Positions 10,202-19,742 are shown, numbered from the stretch's first letter. The stretch is 64,000 nucleotides of DNA from Microbulbifer hainanensis (GCF_014904735.1 NZ_JACZCR010000029.1:20258-84257); one strand, 5' to 3'. Translations and numbers: made by a program. The notes: generated by a model not told the origin, from the letters alone.

Positions 10202-11488
10202 TTATTTGCTCCGTTTTTCCCTGTTTATTTTCTTGACCCGTGCGCGGGTGATCATCTTGTCGGATACGGCTTCAATTTCCACCAGGTAATTCAGGATGTA
10301 AAAACTGATATTGCCGTCGGGAATACTCTCCAGGTGTTCCATCGCCAGGCCGTTAAAGGTTTTCGGGCCGTCAGTGGGCAGTTCCCAGTTTAAGGTGCGA
10401 TTGATGTCGCGGATTGAGGTCCCGCCCTCGATCAGGTACCAGCCGTCACCGGCGGCGACAATCTCCTCGTCCTCGCTCGGAACCGGGCTCGCGGTAAAAT
10501 CGCCCACGATTTCTTCCAGCAGGTCTTCCAGGGTCACGATCCCCATGACCTCTCCGTACTCGTCCACGACCAGGCCCATGCGTCGCTTTTTCTTCTGGAA
10601 GTTCATCAGCAGTGTCGGCAGGGGCGTGGCCTCGGGCACGAAATAGGGCTCGTCGGTATAGGATTTCAGCAGAGCGGGGCTGAAGCCATCGGGGCCATCG
10701 CGCAGTATCTGGGCCGCACGGCGCAGATGCAGGATGCCCACCACGCGATTGATGTCGCCCTCAAATACGGGCAGGCGCGTGTAACTGCTCTCCGCCAGCT
10801 GCTGCAGTATCTCTTCACCGGTGTGCTCCAGATCCACACCCACGACTTCGTTGCGCGGGATCATGATGTCTTCTACCGTCGCCTGGTCCAGGTCGAGTAC
10901 GTTGAGCAGCATGCCTTTGTGTTTGCTTGGCAGCAGGGCGCCGGATTCGAACACGACAGTGCGCAACTCCTCCGGTGCCAGATGCTCTTCTTCGGACGTC
11001 TCGCCAGCCTCCACGCCGACGAGGCGCGCGAGGCCATTGGAGACGCTGCCCACCAGCCACACGAACGGTGCCAGCAGGCGCAAAAGCGGCCGCAGTATCA
11101 GGCTGGCGGGAAAGGCGACTTTCTCCGGGTGCAGGGCGGCGATGGTTTTCGGTGTCACTTCGGCAAAGATCAGGATCACCACCGTGAGGGCCGCAGTGGC
11201 ATAGAAAACACCGGCGTCGCCATAGAGACGGGTGAAAACAGTGGTGGCAATGGATGTGGCGAGAATATTCACCAGGTTGTTGCCGATCAGGATAGCGCCG
11301 ATCAGCTTGTCCGGGCGCGACAGCAACTCCACGGCCCGCTTGGCCCCGCGATGACCACTCTTGGCCTGGTGACGCAGGCGGTAGCGGTTGAGCGCCATCA
11401 TGCTGGTTTCGGAGCTGGAGAAAAAAGCGGAAATAACTATCAGCAGGCCTATCAGTGCAAACAGTAGGCCGGGCGGTATCTCGTTCAA
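10202..11488 (-). CDS. yfjD: HlyC/CorC (CNNM)-family membrane protein YfjD/CorB-like
   Basis: Probable divalent-cation (Mg2+/Co2+) transport or resistance protein. It has an N-terminal DUF21/CNNM domain with about four membrane helices (residues 8-150; FFSSSETSMMALNRYRLRH and VTPKTIAALHPEKVAFP match E. coli YfjD), then two CBS domains (about 200-325) and a C-terminal CorC_HlyC domain (about 340-425). 428 aa. The start is TTG at 11488 (aligned with the YfjD N terminus), with only a weak ribosome site. Placement next to a CcsA-family gene and ffh matches Pseudomonas and E. coli. The exact ion is not shown by sequence. Confidence 0.9.
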   Translation of the reverse strand: MNEIPPGLLFALIGLLIVISAFFSSSETSMMALNRYRLRHQAKSGHRGAKRAVELLSRPDKLIGAILIGNNLVNILATSIATTVFTRLYGDAGVFYATAALTVVILIFAEVTPKTIAALHPEKVAFPASLILRPLLRLLAPFVWLVGSVSNGLARLVGVEAGETSEEEHLAPEELRTVVFESGALLPSKHKGMLLNVLDLDQATVEDIMIPRNEVVGVDLEHTGEEILQQLAESSYTRLPVFEGDINRVVGILHLRRAAQILRDGPDGFSPALLKSYTDEPYFVPEATPLPTLLMNFQKKKRRMGLVVDEYGEVMGIVTLEDLLEEIVGDFTASPVPSEDEEIVAAGDGWYLIEGGTSIRDINRTLNWELPTDGPKTFNGLAMEHLESIPDGNISFYILNYLVEIEAVSDKMITRARVKKINREKRSK

Positions 11489-11576
11489 GGGAGAACTCTT
11501 TTTATGGCGAAGCGGAGATATTGAAACAGAATTTCACTCGCCGCAAGTTTGTACGCTGTTATAAGGAGGAATTGCT

Positions 11577-12389
11577 TCAGCCGCGGTGGAGGATGACTTC
11601 CAGCACCAGCTTGCTGCCAAAGTAGGCGAGCATCAGTGCAGCAAATGCCGCGAGGGTCCAGCGCACAGCCGTATTCCCGCGCCAGCCGAGTTTCCAGTGT
11701 CCCACCAGTAATACGCTGTAAAGGCACCAGGCGACGATTGACAGCACAGTCTTGTGGACCAGGTGTTGGGCGAACAGGTTGTCGACAAACAGGAAACCGG
11801 TGATCAGCGACGCAGTCAGCAACAGCTGCCCGAATGCAATCAGGCCGAAGAGCAGGGATTCCATGGTCTGCAGCGGTGGCAGCAGCCGGCTGATGCCACC
11901 GGGCCGGTGATTGTGCAGCTGCTGATTCTGAAAGTAGAGGTAGATCGCCTGTAGGGTGGCGATGGACAGCAGCGCATAGGCGGTGATCGACAGGAGTACA
12001 TGGGTGGCCAGGCCGGCGGAAAGCTGCTGGCGTGGTGCTACACCGCCCCAGTCATACACGGCCGCCATTACCGTCAGGGCGCCGAGCGGGGCCAATATCA
12101 GGATCAGCAGCTGCAGCGGGTGGCGCACGGCGAGCAGCAGTATCAGCAGGTTGACGGTCCAGGCTACCAGCGAAAGCATCGCCAGCAGGTCGAAACGATA
12201 GCCATTCGGGGCGATCAGGGTGTGAGTCAGGGAAATGCTGTGGGCCAGCAGAGCGCCGGCGAGTAGCGCCAGCAACAGTGCCTGATTTGACTGTCGCTGC
12301 CGGAAAATACCCTGTGCCGCCACTAAGGTTGTGACCAGGTAAAGTGCAATTGCCGTCCAGTGGGCGAACGCCGCCATCGATGAATCCAT
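11577..12389 (-). CDS. ypjD: CcsA/cytochrome c assembly-family inner membrane protein (YpjD-like)
   Basis: Polytopic membrane protein of about eight helices (270 aa), related to the haem-handling CcsA/ResC family. Conserved histidines occur in THVLLSITAYALLSIATLQ and HLVHKTVLSIVAW, with WRGNTAVRW near the C terminus. Close relatives sit beside ffh in E. coli (ypjD) and Pseudomonas, where no essential cytochrome c role is established, so the function is unknown. The ATG at 12389 was chosen: longer readings run through the ffh promoter region. It is divergent from ffh and 88 bases upstream of yfjD on the same strand. Confidence 0.85.
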   Translation of the reverse strand: MDSSMAAFAHWTAIALYLVTTLVAAQGIFRQRQSNQALLLALLAGALLAHSISLTHTLIAPNGYRFDLLAMLSLVAWTVNLLILLLAVRHPLQLLILILAPLGALTVMAAVYDWGGVAPRQQLSAGLATHVLLSITAYALLSIATLQAIYLYFQNQQLHNHRPGGISRLLPPLQTMESLLFGLIAFGQLLLTASLITGFLFVDNLFAQHLVHKTVLSIVAWCLYSVLLVGHWKLGWRGNTAVRWTLAAFAALMLAYFGSKLVLEVILHRG

Positions 12390-12460
12390 GTCCCGTTTGC
12401 GATAGGCGGGCAGTGTGGCACAGCGCGCCGAAGCTGGAAAGTGCCTCCCGCGTACCGGAG

Positions 12461-12490
12461 TTTCTGCTGTGCGGGCTCCTGGGCTATACT
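12461..12490 (+). promoter_or_regulatory. Candidate ffh promoter
   Basis: A good -10 box TATACT (12485-12490) is followed by a GC-rich discriminator (GCCGCGCC). The -35 region (TTTCTG at 12461-12466, 18-base spacer) is poor. It lies in the 199-base divergent gap between ypjD and ffh. Confidence 0.3.
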
Positions 12491-12588
12491 GCCGCGCCAC
12501 GAGAGCCGGGAGCGGTGGCTTCCGCCAAAATAAGCCGATTGCCGCTGCAAGTGGGATCGGCCAGTTAATGAGAGATCGAGACGTATCT

Positions 12589-14019
12589 ATGTTCGACAAC
12601 CTGAGCGACCGCCTGTCGGCGGCGTTAAAGAAGGTCACTGGCAAAGCGCGCCTGACGGATGACAATATCCGCGACACCCTGCGCGAAGTGCGCAAAGCGC
12701 TGCTGGAGGCGGACGTCGCCCTGCCGGTGGTCAAGGCGTTTGTGCAGCAGGTGCGCACCGCTGCCGTGGGGCAGCAGGTCAGCAAGGCGCTGAATCCGGG
12801 GCAGCAGTTCGTCAAGATCGTGCAGGACGAATTGGTCAAGGTCATGGGCGAGGCCGCCGCACCACTGAACCTGGCGGTACAACCGCCGGCGGTCATCCTG
12901 ATGGCGGGCCTGCAGGGCGCCGGTAAAACGACCAGCGTGGCCAAACTGGCCAAATATCTGCAGGCGCGCGAGAAAAAGAAAGTGATGGTGGTGAGTGCGG
13001 ACGTCTACCGCCCCGCGGCCATCAAGCAGTTGGAGACCCTCGCCGGGGAAGTGGATGCGCTTTTCTATCCGTCCACTTCGGATCAGAAACCGCTGGATAT
13101 CGCCAAAGGCGCGATGGACGCGGCACGCAAGCAGTTTGCCGATGTGCTGATCGTCGATACGGCCGGTCGCCTGCATATCGACGAGCAGCTGATGGATGAA
13201 ATCCGTGAACTTCACGGGGCGCTGGATCCGGCTGAAACCCTGTTCGTGATCGACGCCATGATCGGCCAGGACGCGGTGAATACCGCCAGCGCCTTCAACG
13301 ACGCACTGCCACTGACCGGTGTGATCCTGACCAAGGCCGACGGCGATGCCCGCGGCGGTGCGGCGCTGTCCGTGCGACACGTGACCGGCAAGCCGATCAA
13401 GTTTATCGGTGTCGGCGAAAAGACTGACGCCCTGGAGACCTTCCATCCGGATCGTATTGCATCCCGGATCCTCGGTATGGGCGACATCCTGTCGCTGATT
13501 GAGGAAGCCGAACAGAAGATCGACAAGGCCAAGGCCGAAAAGCTGGTCAAGAAAGTGCAGAAGGGCAAAGGGTTCGACCTGGAGGACCTGCGCGACCAGT
13601 TGCAGCAGATGCAGAGTATGGGTGGCCTCGGCTCCCTGATGGAGAAGATGCCCGGCATGGGCGGGCTCGCACAGGCGGCCCAGCAGGCGGACATGGGCAA
13701 GGAGTTCAAGCGGATGGATGCCATCATCAGCTCCATGACCCCGGCCGAGCGCCGCAACCCGGATATCCTCAGCGGCTCGCGCAAGCGCCGTATTACCGCC
13801 GGTTCCGGCACCCAGATCCAGGACCTGAACCGCCTGCTCAAGCAGCACAAGCAGATGGGCAAGATGATGAAAAAGCTCAAGGGCGGCGGCATGGGCAAGC
13901 TGATGCGCGGCATGGGCGGCATGCCGGGTATGGGCGGTGGCGGTGGCATGGGTGGAATGGGAGGCCTGGGTGGCGGAATGCCCGGCGGCCTGCCACCCGG
14001 TCTCGGCAAGAAGAAATAG
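12589..14019 (+). CDS. ffh: Signal recognition particle protein Ffh
   Basis: SRP54 GTPase that binds signal sequences and 4.5S RNA and delivers ribosomes to FtsY at the membrane. An N domain (1-90) precedes the G domain with GLQGAGKTT (107-115), DTAGRLHID and TKADGDARGG, then the Met-rich M domain (about 300-430). ATG at 12589 gives the family start MFDNLSDRLSAALKKV; the upstream in-frame extension is unconserved and crosses the promoter. 476 aa, longer than E. coli (453) because of an unusual Gly/Met-rich tail from about residue 428, ending GLGKKK. Confidence 0.97.
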   Translation: MFDNLSDRLSAALKKVTGKARLTDDNIRDTLREVRKALLEADVALPVVKAFVQQVRTAAVGQQVSKALNPGQQFVKIVQDELVKVMGEAAAPLNLAVQPPAVILMAGLQGAGKTTSVAKLAKYLQAREKKKVMVVSADVYRPAAIKQLETLAGEVDALFYPSTSDQKPLDIAKGAMDAARKQFADVLIVDTAGRLHIDEQLMDEIRELHGALDPAETLFVIDAMIGQDAVNTASAFNDALPLTGVILTKADGDARGGAALSVRHVTGKPIKFIGVGEKTDALETFHPDRIASRILGMGDILSLIEEAEQKIDKAKAEKLVKKVQKGKGFDLEDLRDQLQQMQSMGGLGSLMEKMPGMGGLAQAAQQADMGKEFKRMDAIISSMTPAERRNPDILSGSRKRRITAGSGTQIQDLNRLLKQHKQMGKMMKKLKGGGMGKLMRGMGGMPGMGGGGGMGGMGGLGGGMPGGLPPGLGKKK

Positions 14020-14058
14020 GCAGCTTGAGAGGCCCTTTTAGCGGGCGGATTTAAGCGC

Positions 14059-14087
14059 TATACAAACCTCGGGCGGTACATTAGAAT
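14059..14087 (+). promoter_or_regulatory. Candidate rpsP operon promoter
   Basis: TAGAAT (14082-14087) with a GC-rich discriminator (ACGCCGCC). A 17-base spacer separates it from TATACA (14059-14064), a four-of-six match to the -35 consensus. It lies in the 159-base gap after ffh, about 90 bases before rpsP. Confidence 0.35.
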
Positions 14088-14178
14088 ACGCCGCCTTTCA
14101 GCCGGGTGAGCTACCGGCTTATTGTTGTAGGTGGTCGCTGATTGCGACTGCCCAGTGTTGAAACTACAGGAAAGCTAC

Positions 14179-14418
14179 ATGGTAACCATTCGTTTGGCTC
14201 GTGGCGGTGCAAAGAAGCGCCCGTTCTATCACCTGACAGTCACTGACAGCCGCAAATCCCGCGACGGTCGTTTCATCGAGCGCGTTGGCTTTTTCAACCC
14301 GGTTGCCCGTGGTCAGGAAGAGCGTCTGCGTATCGACCGTGACCGCGTTGAGTTCTGGGTTGGCCAGGGCGCACAGGTATCCGATCGCGTCAGCAAGCTG
14401 CTGAAAGAATCTGCCTGA
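14179..14418 (+). CDS. rpsP: 30S ribosomal protein S16
   Basis: Small-subunit protein needed for 30S assembly. Residues [19 protein letters not shown] and [12 protein letters not shown] are universal S16 signatures. ATG at 14179 has AGGAAAG just upstream and gives 79 aa, the normal length; the 16-residue in-frame extension upstream is not family-like. First gene of the rpsP-rimM-trmD-rplS operon; rimM begins 1 base after its stop. Confidence 0.98.
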   Translation: MVTIRLARGGAKKRPFYHLTVTDSRKSRDGRFIERVGFFNPVARGQEERLRIDRDRVEFWVGQGAQVSDRVSKLLKESA

Positions 14419-14419
14419 T

Positions 14420-14998
14420 TTGAGCCGAGCTGCGAGTGCGCCTGTGACGTCTGTTGACCTCGATAGCAGTGGATCCAATTCTGCTGAGTTGGTCACTGTC
14501 GGGCGCATTACTGCGGTCTACGGTGTCCGCGGCTGGTTGAAGGTGCATTCCTTTACCGAGCCGATGGACAATATCCTGCAATTTTCCAAATGGTATTTGC
14601 AGGGCCAGCAAGGCTGGGAACCCCTGAAGATCGACGGGGGACGTCGCCACGGTAAGGGCTTGATTGTTCATATCGAAGGCGTCGACGACCGCGATCTCGC
14701 GGCAGGCTACTGCCAGAGGGAAATCGCCGTTCACCGCAGTGAAATGCCGCGGCTGGGCGAGGGCGAGTTCTACTGGCATCAGCTGGAAGGGCTGCGCGTG
14801 GTCAGTCAATTTGACGGCCGCGAGCACAATTTCGGCACCGTGGTGCGCATGATGGAAACCGGCGCGAATGACGTGCTGGTGGTGCGCGGTGGTGAGGATG
14901 GGCGCGAGCGCCTGATTCCGTATCTGCCGGGCGAATTCATCACCAATATCGACCTGGACGCCGGTGAGATCACCGTCGCCTGGGATCCGGCGTTTTAG
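14420..14998 (+). CDS. rimM: 16S rRNA processing protein RimM
   Basis: Assembly factor that binds S19 and helps mature the 30S head. An N-terminal RimM domain ([20 protein letters not shown], residues ~25-110) is followed by a PRC-barrel domain (about 115-190, with [11 protein letters not shown]). Start uncertain: TTG at 14420, immediately after the rpsP stop, gives 192 aa; GTG at 14444 would give 184 aa; no ATG is available before the conserved domain. Operon position between rpsP and trmD is canonical. Confidence 0.93.
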   Translation: MSRAASAPVTSVDLDSSGSNSAELVTVGRITAVYGVRGWLKVHSFTEPMDNILQFSKWYLQGQQGWEPLKIDGGRRHGKGLIVHIEGVDDRDLAAGYCQREIAVHRSEMPRLGEGEFYWHQLEGLRVVSQFDGREHNFGTVVRMMETGANDVLVVRGGEDGRERLIPYLPGEFITNIDLDAGEITVAWDPAF

Positions 14999-15009
14999 GC
15001 CTGACCGCG

Positions 15010-15777
15010 GTGGGTGCCAAGCGCATTGCGCTGGTCAGCATCTTTCCGGAGATGTTTGCCGCGCTGACTGGCTACGGTATCAGTGGCCGTGCCGTTAAGG
15101 ATGGCCTGCTGGAAGTGCGCTGCTGGAACCCTCGGGATTTCACCAGTGATCGACATCGCACCGTGGACGACCGCCCCTATGGCGGCGGGCCGGGCATGGT
15201 GATGTTGGCCGAACCGCTGTATCAGGCACTGAGCGCCGCGCGCGCCTGGGCCGAAGAGGGCGGAGAGGCGGCGCGGACGATCTATCTGTCTCCCCAGGGG
15301 CGGCAGCTGAATCAGAAGGGTGTCGAGGAGCTGTCCGAGGCCGGTAATCTGGTATTGCTGGCGGGGCGCTACGAAGGCATCGACGAGCGCATCGTCGAGA
15401 TGCTGATCGACCAGGAATGGTCAATCGGCGACTATGTTTTAAGTGGTGGTGAACTCGCCGCCATGGTGATGGTGGATGCCATTACCCGGCTGATTCCCGG
15501 GGCCCTCGGCCACGATCAGTCGGCAGTGGAGGACTCCTTTGCCCAGGGGCTGCTGGACTGTCCCCATTACACCCGCCCGGAGGAATACCGCGGCAGGTCG
15601 GTTCCGGAGGTTCTGCTCTCCGGCAACCACGAAAAAATTCGCCGCTGGCGCCTCAAGCAGGCACTGGCGCGCACGGAACAGCGACGCCCCGATTTGTTCG
15701 ATGGGCTCGCGCTGGACAGTGAACAGACGTTGCTGCTGGAGGAAATCCGGCAGGAGCGGAAGTCCGAAGAAACTTGA
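15010..15777 (+). CDS. trmD: tRNA (guanine-N1)-methyltransferase TrmD
   Basis: Methylates G37 of tRNAs using S-adenosylmethionine, which prevents +1 frameshifting. SPOUT-class knot motifs are visible: [34 protein letters not shown] and [13 protein letters not shown], which forms the SAM-binding knot. 255 aa, the usual length. GTG start at 15010, 11 bases after rimM. Third gene of the ribosomal operon. Confidence 0.97.
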   Translation: MGAKRIALVSIFPEMFAALTGYGISGRAVKDGLLEVRCWNPRDFTSDRHRTVDDRPYGGGPGMVMLAEPLYQALSAARAWAEEGGEAARTIYLSPQGRQLNQKGVEELSEAGNLVLLAGRYEGIDERIVEMLIDQEWSIGDYVLSGGELAAMVMVDAITRLIPGALGHDQSAVEDSFAQGLLDCPHYTRPEEYRGRSVPEVLLSGNHEKIRRWRLKQALARTEQRRPDLFDGLALDSEQTLLLEEIRQERKSEET

Positions 15778-15856
15778 TGCCGGATTCGCCGGGAGGCGAG
15801 AGTAGTTCGGTGAACTAGCTGAGAAGCTACACAATCTGTATTTGGGAGTATTCCAA

Positions 15857-16207
15857 ATGACCAACAAAATCATTCAGCAGCTGGAACAGGAACAGCTGAA
15901 GAGCGAAGTTCCGGCCTTTGCCCCCGGCGACACTGTTGTCGTTCAGGTTAAGGTGAAAGAAGGTAACCGCGAGCGTCTGCAGGCCTTTGAAGGCGTTGTT
16001 ATCGGCAAGCGCAACCGCGGCCTGAACTCCTCCTTCACCGTGCGCAAAATTTCCCACGGTGTCGGCGTTGAGCGTACCTTCCAGACGCACAGCCCGCTGG
16101 TAGACAGCGTTGCTGTCAAGCGTCGCGGCGACGTTCGCCAGGCCAAGCTGTACTACCTGCGCAGCCTGACTGGTAAAGCAGCCCGCATCAAAGAGAAACT
16201 CAACTGA
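15857..16207 (+). CDS. rplS: 50S ribosomal protein L19
   Basis: Large-subunit protein at the 30S-50S interface. The 116-aa product has the L19 signatures [39 protein letters not shown] and [12 protein letters not shown] at 15857 with GGGAGTA upstream; a short in-frame upstream extension is rejected. Last gene of the operon, followed within 26 bases by a strong intrinsic terminator. Confidence 0.98.
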   Translation: MTNKIIQQLEQEQLKSEVPAFAPGDTVVVQVKVKEGNRERLQAFEGVVIGKRNRGLNSSFTVRKISHGVGVERTFQTHSPLVDSVAVKRRGDVRQAKLYYLRSLTGKAARIKEKLN

Positions 16208-16233
16208 GTTTCCCGTTGATCGAGCGGTAGAAG

Positions 16234-16260
16234 AAGCCGGGCATTTGTCCCGGCTTTTTT
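16234..16260 (+). terminator. Rho-independent terminator of rpsP-rimM-trmD-rplS
   Basis: Perfect 8-bp stem AAGCCGGG (16234-16241) / CCCGGCTT (16249-16256) with a 7-base loop, running into a run of T (16255-16260). It begins 26 bases after the rplS stop. Confidence 0.9.
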
Positions 16261-16338
16261 GTGCCCGCAGGAAATGGCCCTGTATACCTGGATAACACCC
16301 TGCACCGGTGGGGCTCCGCACTGTGATTTAATAGTCCG

Positions 16339-17244
16339 ATGGAAATAACCGCCGACCACCAACTGCTGATCGACCGCTGGCTGGACATGCTCTGGTCCGA
16401 GCGCGGTGCCAGCGAGCACACCCGCGCGGCCTACGGCCGCGACCTGCGCAATTTCGTGAATTTCTGCCTCGACGGCGGCCACAGTGATCTCATGGCCGTT
16501 GACCGCGGGCGGGTGCAGCAGTATCTGGCCGAAAGGCATAAAAACGGCAATTCCGCGCGCTCCAGTGCCCGGGCACTCGCTGCGCTGCGGAGTTTCTACC
16601 GCTACTGCCTGCGCCAGGGGTTTCTCGCCGAAGACCCGGTGGCGCTGGTCGAAAATCCCAAGCTGCCAAAGCCTTTGCCAAAGTCCCTGTCCGAGGCGGA
16701 CGTGGAGTCCCTGCTGGCTGCGCCAGATACCGAGACGGCCATCGGCGCGCGGGACAGAGCCATGTTGGAACTGTTGTACGCCTGCGGCCTGCGGGTGTCG
16801 GAGCTGGTGGAACTCACCGTGTCGCAGATCAACCTGCGCCAGGGAGTAGTGCGCGTCTTCGGCAAAGGCAGCAAGGAGCGCCTGGTGCCGATGGGTGAGG
16901 CGGCCCAGGCGTGGATGCAACGCTATTTGAGTGATATCCGGCCGCAACTGCTGCCGCCGGGGCAGAGCGATACCTGTTTCCCAGGGCGCGGCGGACGACC
17001 GATGACTCGCCAGACCTTCTGGTATCGCGTCAAGCACTGGGCGGCCGTGGCGTGTATCGACAAGCCGCTGTCACCCCATACGCTGCGCCACGCGTTTGCG
17101 ACCCATCTGCTGAATCACGGTGCCGATCTGCGAGTCGTGCAACTGCTGCTCGGCCACACGGATCTGTCCACCACGCAGATCTATACCCAGGTTGCCAAGG
17201 CCCGCCTGCAGGCACTGCACCGGACACATCACCCGCGGGGATAG
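16339..17244 (+). CDS. xerD: Site-specific tyrosine recombinase XerD
   Basis: With XerC, resolves chromosome dimers at dif under FtsK control. An N-terminal SAM-like core-binding domain (about 5-90) precedes the catalytic domain (about 110-295), with Arg152 (ACGLRVSEL), GKGSKERLVP, SPHTLRHAFATHLL, LLLGHTDLSTTQ and the nucleophile Tyr282 (QIYTQVA). It is called XerD rather than XerC from the LNHGADLRVVQ and final HHPRG sequence and because dsbC follows, as in E. coli and Pseudomonas. 301 aa. Confidence 0.95.
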   Translation: MEITADHQLLIDRWLDMLWSERGASEHTRAAYGRDLRNFVNFCLDGGHSDLMAVDRGRVQQYLAERHKNGNSARSSARALAALRSFYRYCLRQGFLAEDPVALVENPKLPKPLPKSLSEADVESLLAAPDTETAIGARDRAMLELLYACGLRVSELVELTVSQINLRQGVVRVFGKGSKERLVPMGEAAQAWMQRYLSDIRPQLLPPGQSDTCFPGRGGRPMTRQTFWYRVKHWAAVACIDKPLSPHTLRHAFATHLLNHGADLRVVQLLLGHTDLSTTQIYTQVAKARLQALHRTHHPRG

Positions 17245-17393
17245 CCCTGGTCGACCTGCTTCATGGTGCGCCCGGTGCGGATATGGTAAAACGCGCCACA
17301 GAGAACATTTGTCGCCAATTGATGCCATACTGGCGGGAACCGGCATTCGGCCATTTAGTCGAATCCATAGAAGAATCGAAGGAGCTTTCGACA

Positions 17394-18143
17394 ATGACGC
17401 TTTTCAACAAGTCACTGATGCTGGTCGGTGCATTGTTCGTCCTGGCCGGGCCGGTCGCCCACGCAGAAGTGGACGCCGCCATTGCCAAGAACATCAAGGC
17501 GAGCCTGAAAGCCGCAAACCCGAAGGTGAAGTATGGCGAGGTGCGCGAGAGCCCGATCGGCGGTGTGTACGAAGTGGATGTCGATGGCGGTGCCAATACG
17601 ATGTTTGTCTCTGCTGACGGTAAGCACTTTATCTACGGCGACCTGTATCAAGTGGGCAATGGCAGAGTGGTCAACGTCTCTGAACAGCGCCGTACGACCC
17701 AGCGCGCCAAGATCATGGATGCACAGAATATCGACGATATGATCGTGTTCTCCCCAAAGGGAGAAACCAAGGGCCATATCTATGTATTTACCGACGTGGA
17801 TTGCGGATATTGCCGCAAGCTGCACAACGATGTGCCCGAGCTGAACCGCCGCGGAATCGAGGTGCGCTACCTGGCGTTCCCGCGTGCCGGTCTGAATTCC
17901 CTCAGCTATCGCAAGATCGCCACCGCCTGGTGCGCAGAGGATCGCAAGAAGACCCTGACCGCACTCAAGAACAATGAGAATGTGCCGCTGAACGTGTGTG
18001 CCAACAATCCGGTGGCGAAGGAGTACCGCCTGGGCGAAGACGTTATCGATGTGCGCGGCACTCCCACCATCATCCTGGAAGACGGCACCGTGGTGCCCGG
18101 CTATCTGCCGCCCGCCACCCTGGCCAAGGCCATGGGTATCTGA
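17394..18143 (+). CDS. dsbC: Periplasmic thiol:disulfide isomerase DsbC
   Basis: Dimeric disulfide isomerase that repairs wrong disulfides in periplasmic proteins; kept reduced by DsbD. Signal peptide of ~24 residues ending GPVAHA, an N-terminal dimerisation domain (about 25-90), then a thioredoxin fold with CGYC at residues 137-140 and the cis-Pro segment RGTPTII. Two further cysteines (AWCAEDR and NVCANNP) match the structural disulfide of E. coli DsbC. ATG at 17394 with GGAG upstream; the longer open frame overlaps xerD and lacks a signal peptide. 249 aa. Confidence 0.95.
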   Translation: MTLFNKSLMLVGALFVLAGPVAHAEVDAAIAKNIKASLKAANPKVKYGEVRESPIGGVYEVDVDGGANTMFVSADGKHFIYGDLYQVGNGRVVNVSEQRRTTQRAKIMDAQNIDDMIVFSPKGETKGHIYVFTDVDCGYCRKLHNDVPELNRRGIEVRYLAFPRAGLNSLSYRKIATAWCAEDRKKTLTALKNNENVPLNVCANNPVAKEYRLGEDVIDVRGTPTIILEDGTVVPGYLPPATLAKAMGI

Positions 18144-18215
18144 GCCAAAGTCCCCGAGCTGCTGGCGGCCACACCGGTCAGTCGCCAGCCGCCCGGTCGG
18201 CGGCTCGCAATTTTA

Positions 18216-18245
18216 TTGACATTTTCCCCCTCGCCTCAGTAAGGT
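18216..18245 (+). promoter_or_regulatory. Possible hom promoter
   Basis: A consensus -35 box TTGACA (18216-18221) lies in the 234-base gap between dsbC and hom. The -10 region 17-18 bases downstream (TAAGGT at 18240-18245) is poor. A run of seven T and a TATACC follow around 18251-18270. No threonine-rich leader peptide was recognised. Confidence 0.25.
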
Positions 18246-18377
18246 TGGCATCCTTTTTTTGTTTTCTATACCAATTATTGCGCCGTTAACCTGGCTCGAT
18301 CCCGGCGCCGGGGCTCATCGCGTCCGCTTTGAGTCCGGAGTGGGGCGACTATCAGGGCACTTGCGCGGAGGGAAGTT

Positions 18378-19742
18378 GTGAGCGCACCTGTCGAAGAAAC
18401 CACCGTACTGGAAACCTGCCAGCAGACCGAAAGCCCGCGACGTGCCGTGCGTATCGGTATTTGCGGCCTGGGCACCGTGGGCAGTGGTACCGTCAATGTT
18501 ATGGCGCGCAACTTCGACGAGATCGCCGCCCGCTGCGGCCGGCCGGTGGAAATCGTGCAGATCGGCGCGCGTCGGGATAATCCCGCCTGTGATACCAGCG
18601 AGGTGGATGTAACCCGCGAAATTTTCGATGTGGCCAACAATCCCGACGTGGACATCCTGGTGGAGCTGATTGGTGGTACCACCGTGGCGCGCGAACTGGT
18701 GCTGACGGCCATCAACAATGGCAAGCACATCGTGACCGCCAACAAGGCGCTGATCGCCGAACATGGCAATGAACTGTTCGCCGCGGCCGCAGAAAATGGC
18801 GTGACCATCGCCTATGAGGCGGCGGTCGCCGGCGGTATCCCGATCATCAAGTCCCTGCGCGAGGGGCTGGTGGGCAACCGCATCCAGTGGCTGGCGGGCA
18901 TCATCAACGGCACCGGCAACTATATCCTCACGGAAATGCGCGAAAAGGGGCGGAGTTTTGCCGAAGCCCTGAGTCAGGCGCAGGCCCTCGGCTACGCCGA
19001 GGCGGACCCGACCTTCGATGTCGAGGGTATCGACGCGGCCCACAAACTGGTGATCATGGCATCGCTGGCTTTCGCCATTCCGCTGGCATTCGACAAGGTT
19101 TACACCGAGGGGATCAGCGGCGTCACCAGCGAGGACATCCGCTACGCGGACGAGCTGGGTTACCGGATCAAACACCTGGGTATCGCCCGGCGCACCGAGC
19201 ACGGTGTCGAGCTGCGGGTACACCCGACACTGATTCCGCAGCGGCGCCTGATTGCCAATGTGAATGGCGTGATGAACGCGGTACTGGTCAACGGCGACGC
19301 CGTGGGGCCCACGCTCTATTACGGTGCCGGCGCCGGTGCCGAGGCCACCGCCTCTGCGGTCATCGCCGATATCGTCGACGTGGCCCGCACCCTCGAAGCG
19401 GCGCCGGACCAGCGAGTCCCCGTTTCCGGTGTCGCCGAAGGTAGCCAGAATGGCACTGCGATACTGCCGATGGACGAAGTGGTGACCAGCTACTACCTGC
19501 GCATCTCCGCCCACGACAAGCCGGGGGTCATGTCCCAGGTCGCCAGAATCTGCAGTGACCAGGGCATCAGTATCGAGGCCCTGATCCAGCACGAACCCGC
19601 CGAGGGCGAAGCGCTGGTGCCGGTGGTGATTCTTACCAGCCGCGCGAAGGAAGCGCGCCTGCGCGAAGCGGTGGCACAGATTGAGGCGCTGGATACCGTT
19701 GAGGGTTCCGTTGTGCGTATCCGCGTGGAGCCTTTGGGTTAA
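18378..19742 (+). CDS. hom: Homoserine dehydrogenase
   Basis: Reduces aspartate semialdehyde to homoserine for threonine and methionine synthesis. The NAD(P)-binding domain starts at RIGICGLGTVGSGTV (about 25-40); ELIGGTTVARELV, TANKALIAEHG and the catalytic AGGIPIIKSLREGLVGN segment follow, with a C-terminal ACT domain (about 365-440, YYLRISAHDKPGVMSQVA) for feedback control. 454 aa. GTG start at 18378 with GGAGGGA 4-5 bases upstream. thrC follows. Confidence 0.96.
   Translation: MSAPVEETTVLETCQQTESPRRAVRIGICGLGTVGSGTVNVMARNFDEIAARCGRPVEIVQIGARRDNPACDTSEVDVTREIFDVANNPDVDILVELIGGTTVARELVLTAINNGKHIVTANKALIAEHGNELFAAAAENGVTIAYEAAVAGGIPIIKSLREGLVGNRIQWLAGIINGTGNYILTEMREKGRSFAEALSQAQALGYAEADPTFDVEGIDAAHKLVIMASLAFAIPLAFDKVYTEGISGVTSEDIRYADELGYRIKHLGIARRTEHGVELRVHPTLIPQRRLIANVNGVMNAVLVNGDAVGPTLYYGAGAGAEATASAVIADIVDVARTLEAAPDQRVPVSGVAEGSQNGTAILPMDEVVTSYYLRISAHDKPGVMSQVARICSDQGISIEALIQHEPAEGEALVPVVILTSRAKEARLREAVAQIEALDTVEGSVVRIRVEPLG

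Noticed and set aside
10727..11467. Plus-strand frame of 246 codons opposite yfjD
   Set aside because: Shadow of the yfjD gene; the His/Gln-rich protein shows no family signature.
12415..12588. 58-codon in-frame extension upstream of ffh
   Set aside because: Family N terminus is MFDNLSDRLS at 12589, and the extension covers the TATACT promoter-like box.
18301..18312. Perfect 12-bp palindrome CCCGGCGCCGGG upstream of hom
   Set aside because: GC-only palindrome expected by chance in this composition; not conserved with any known operator.
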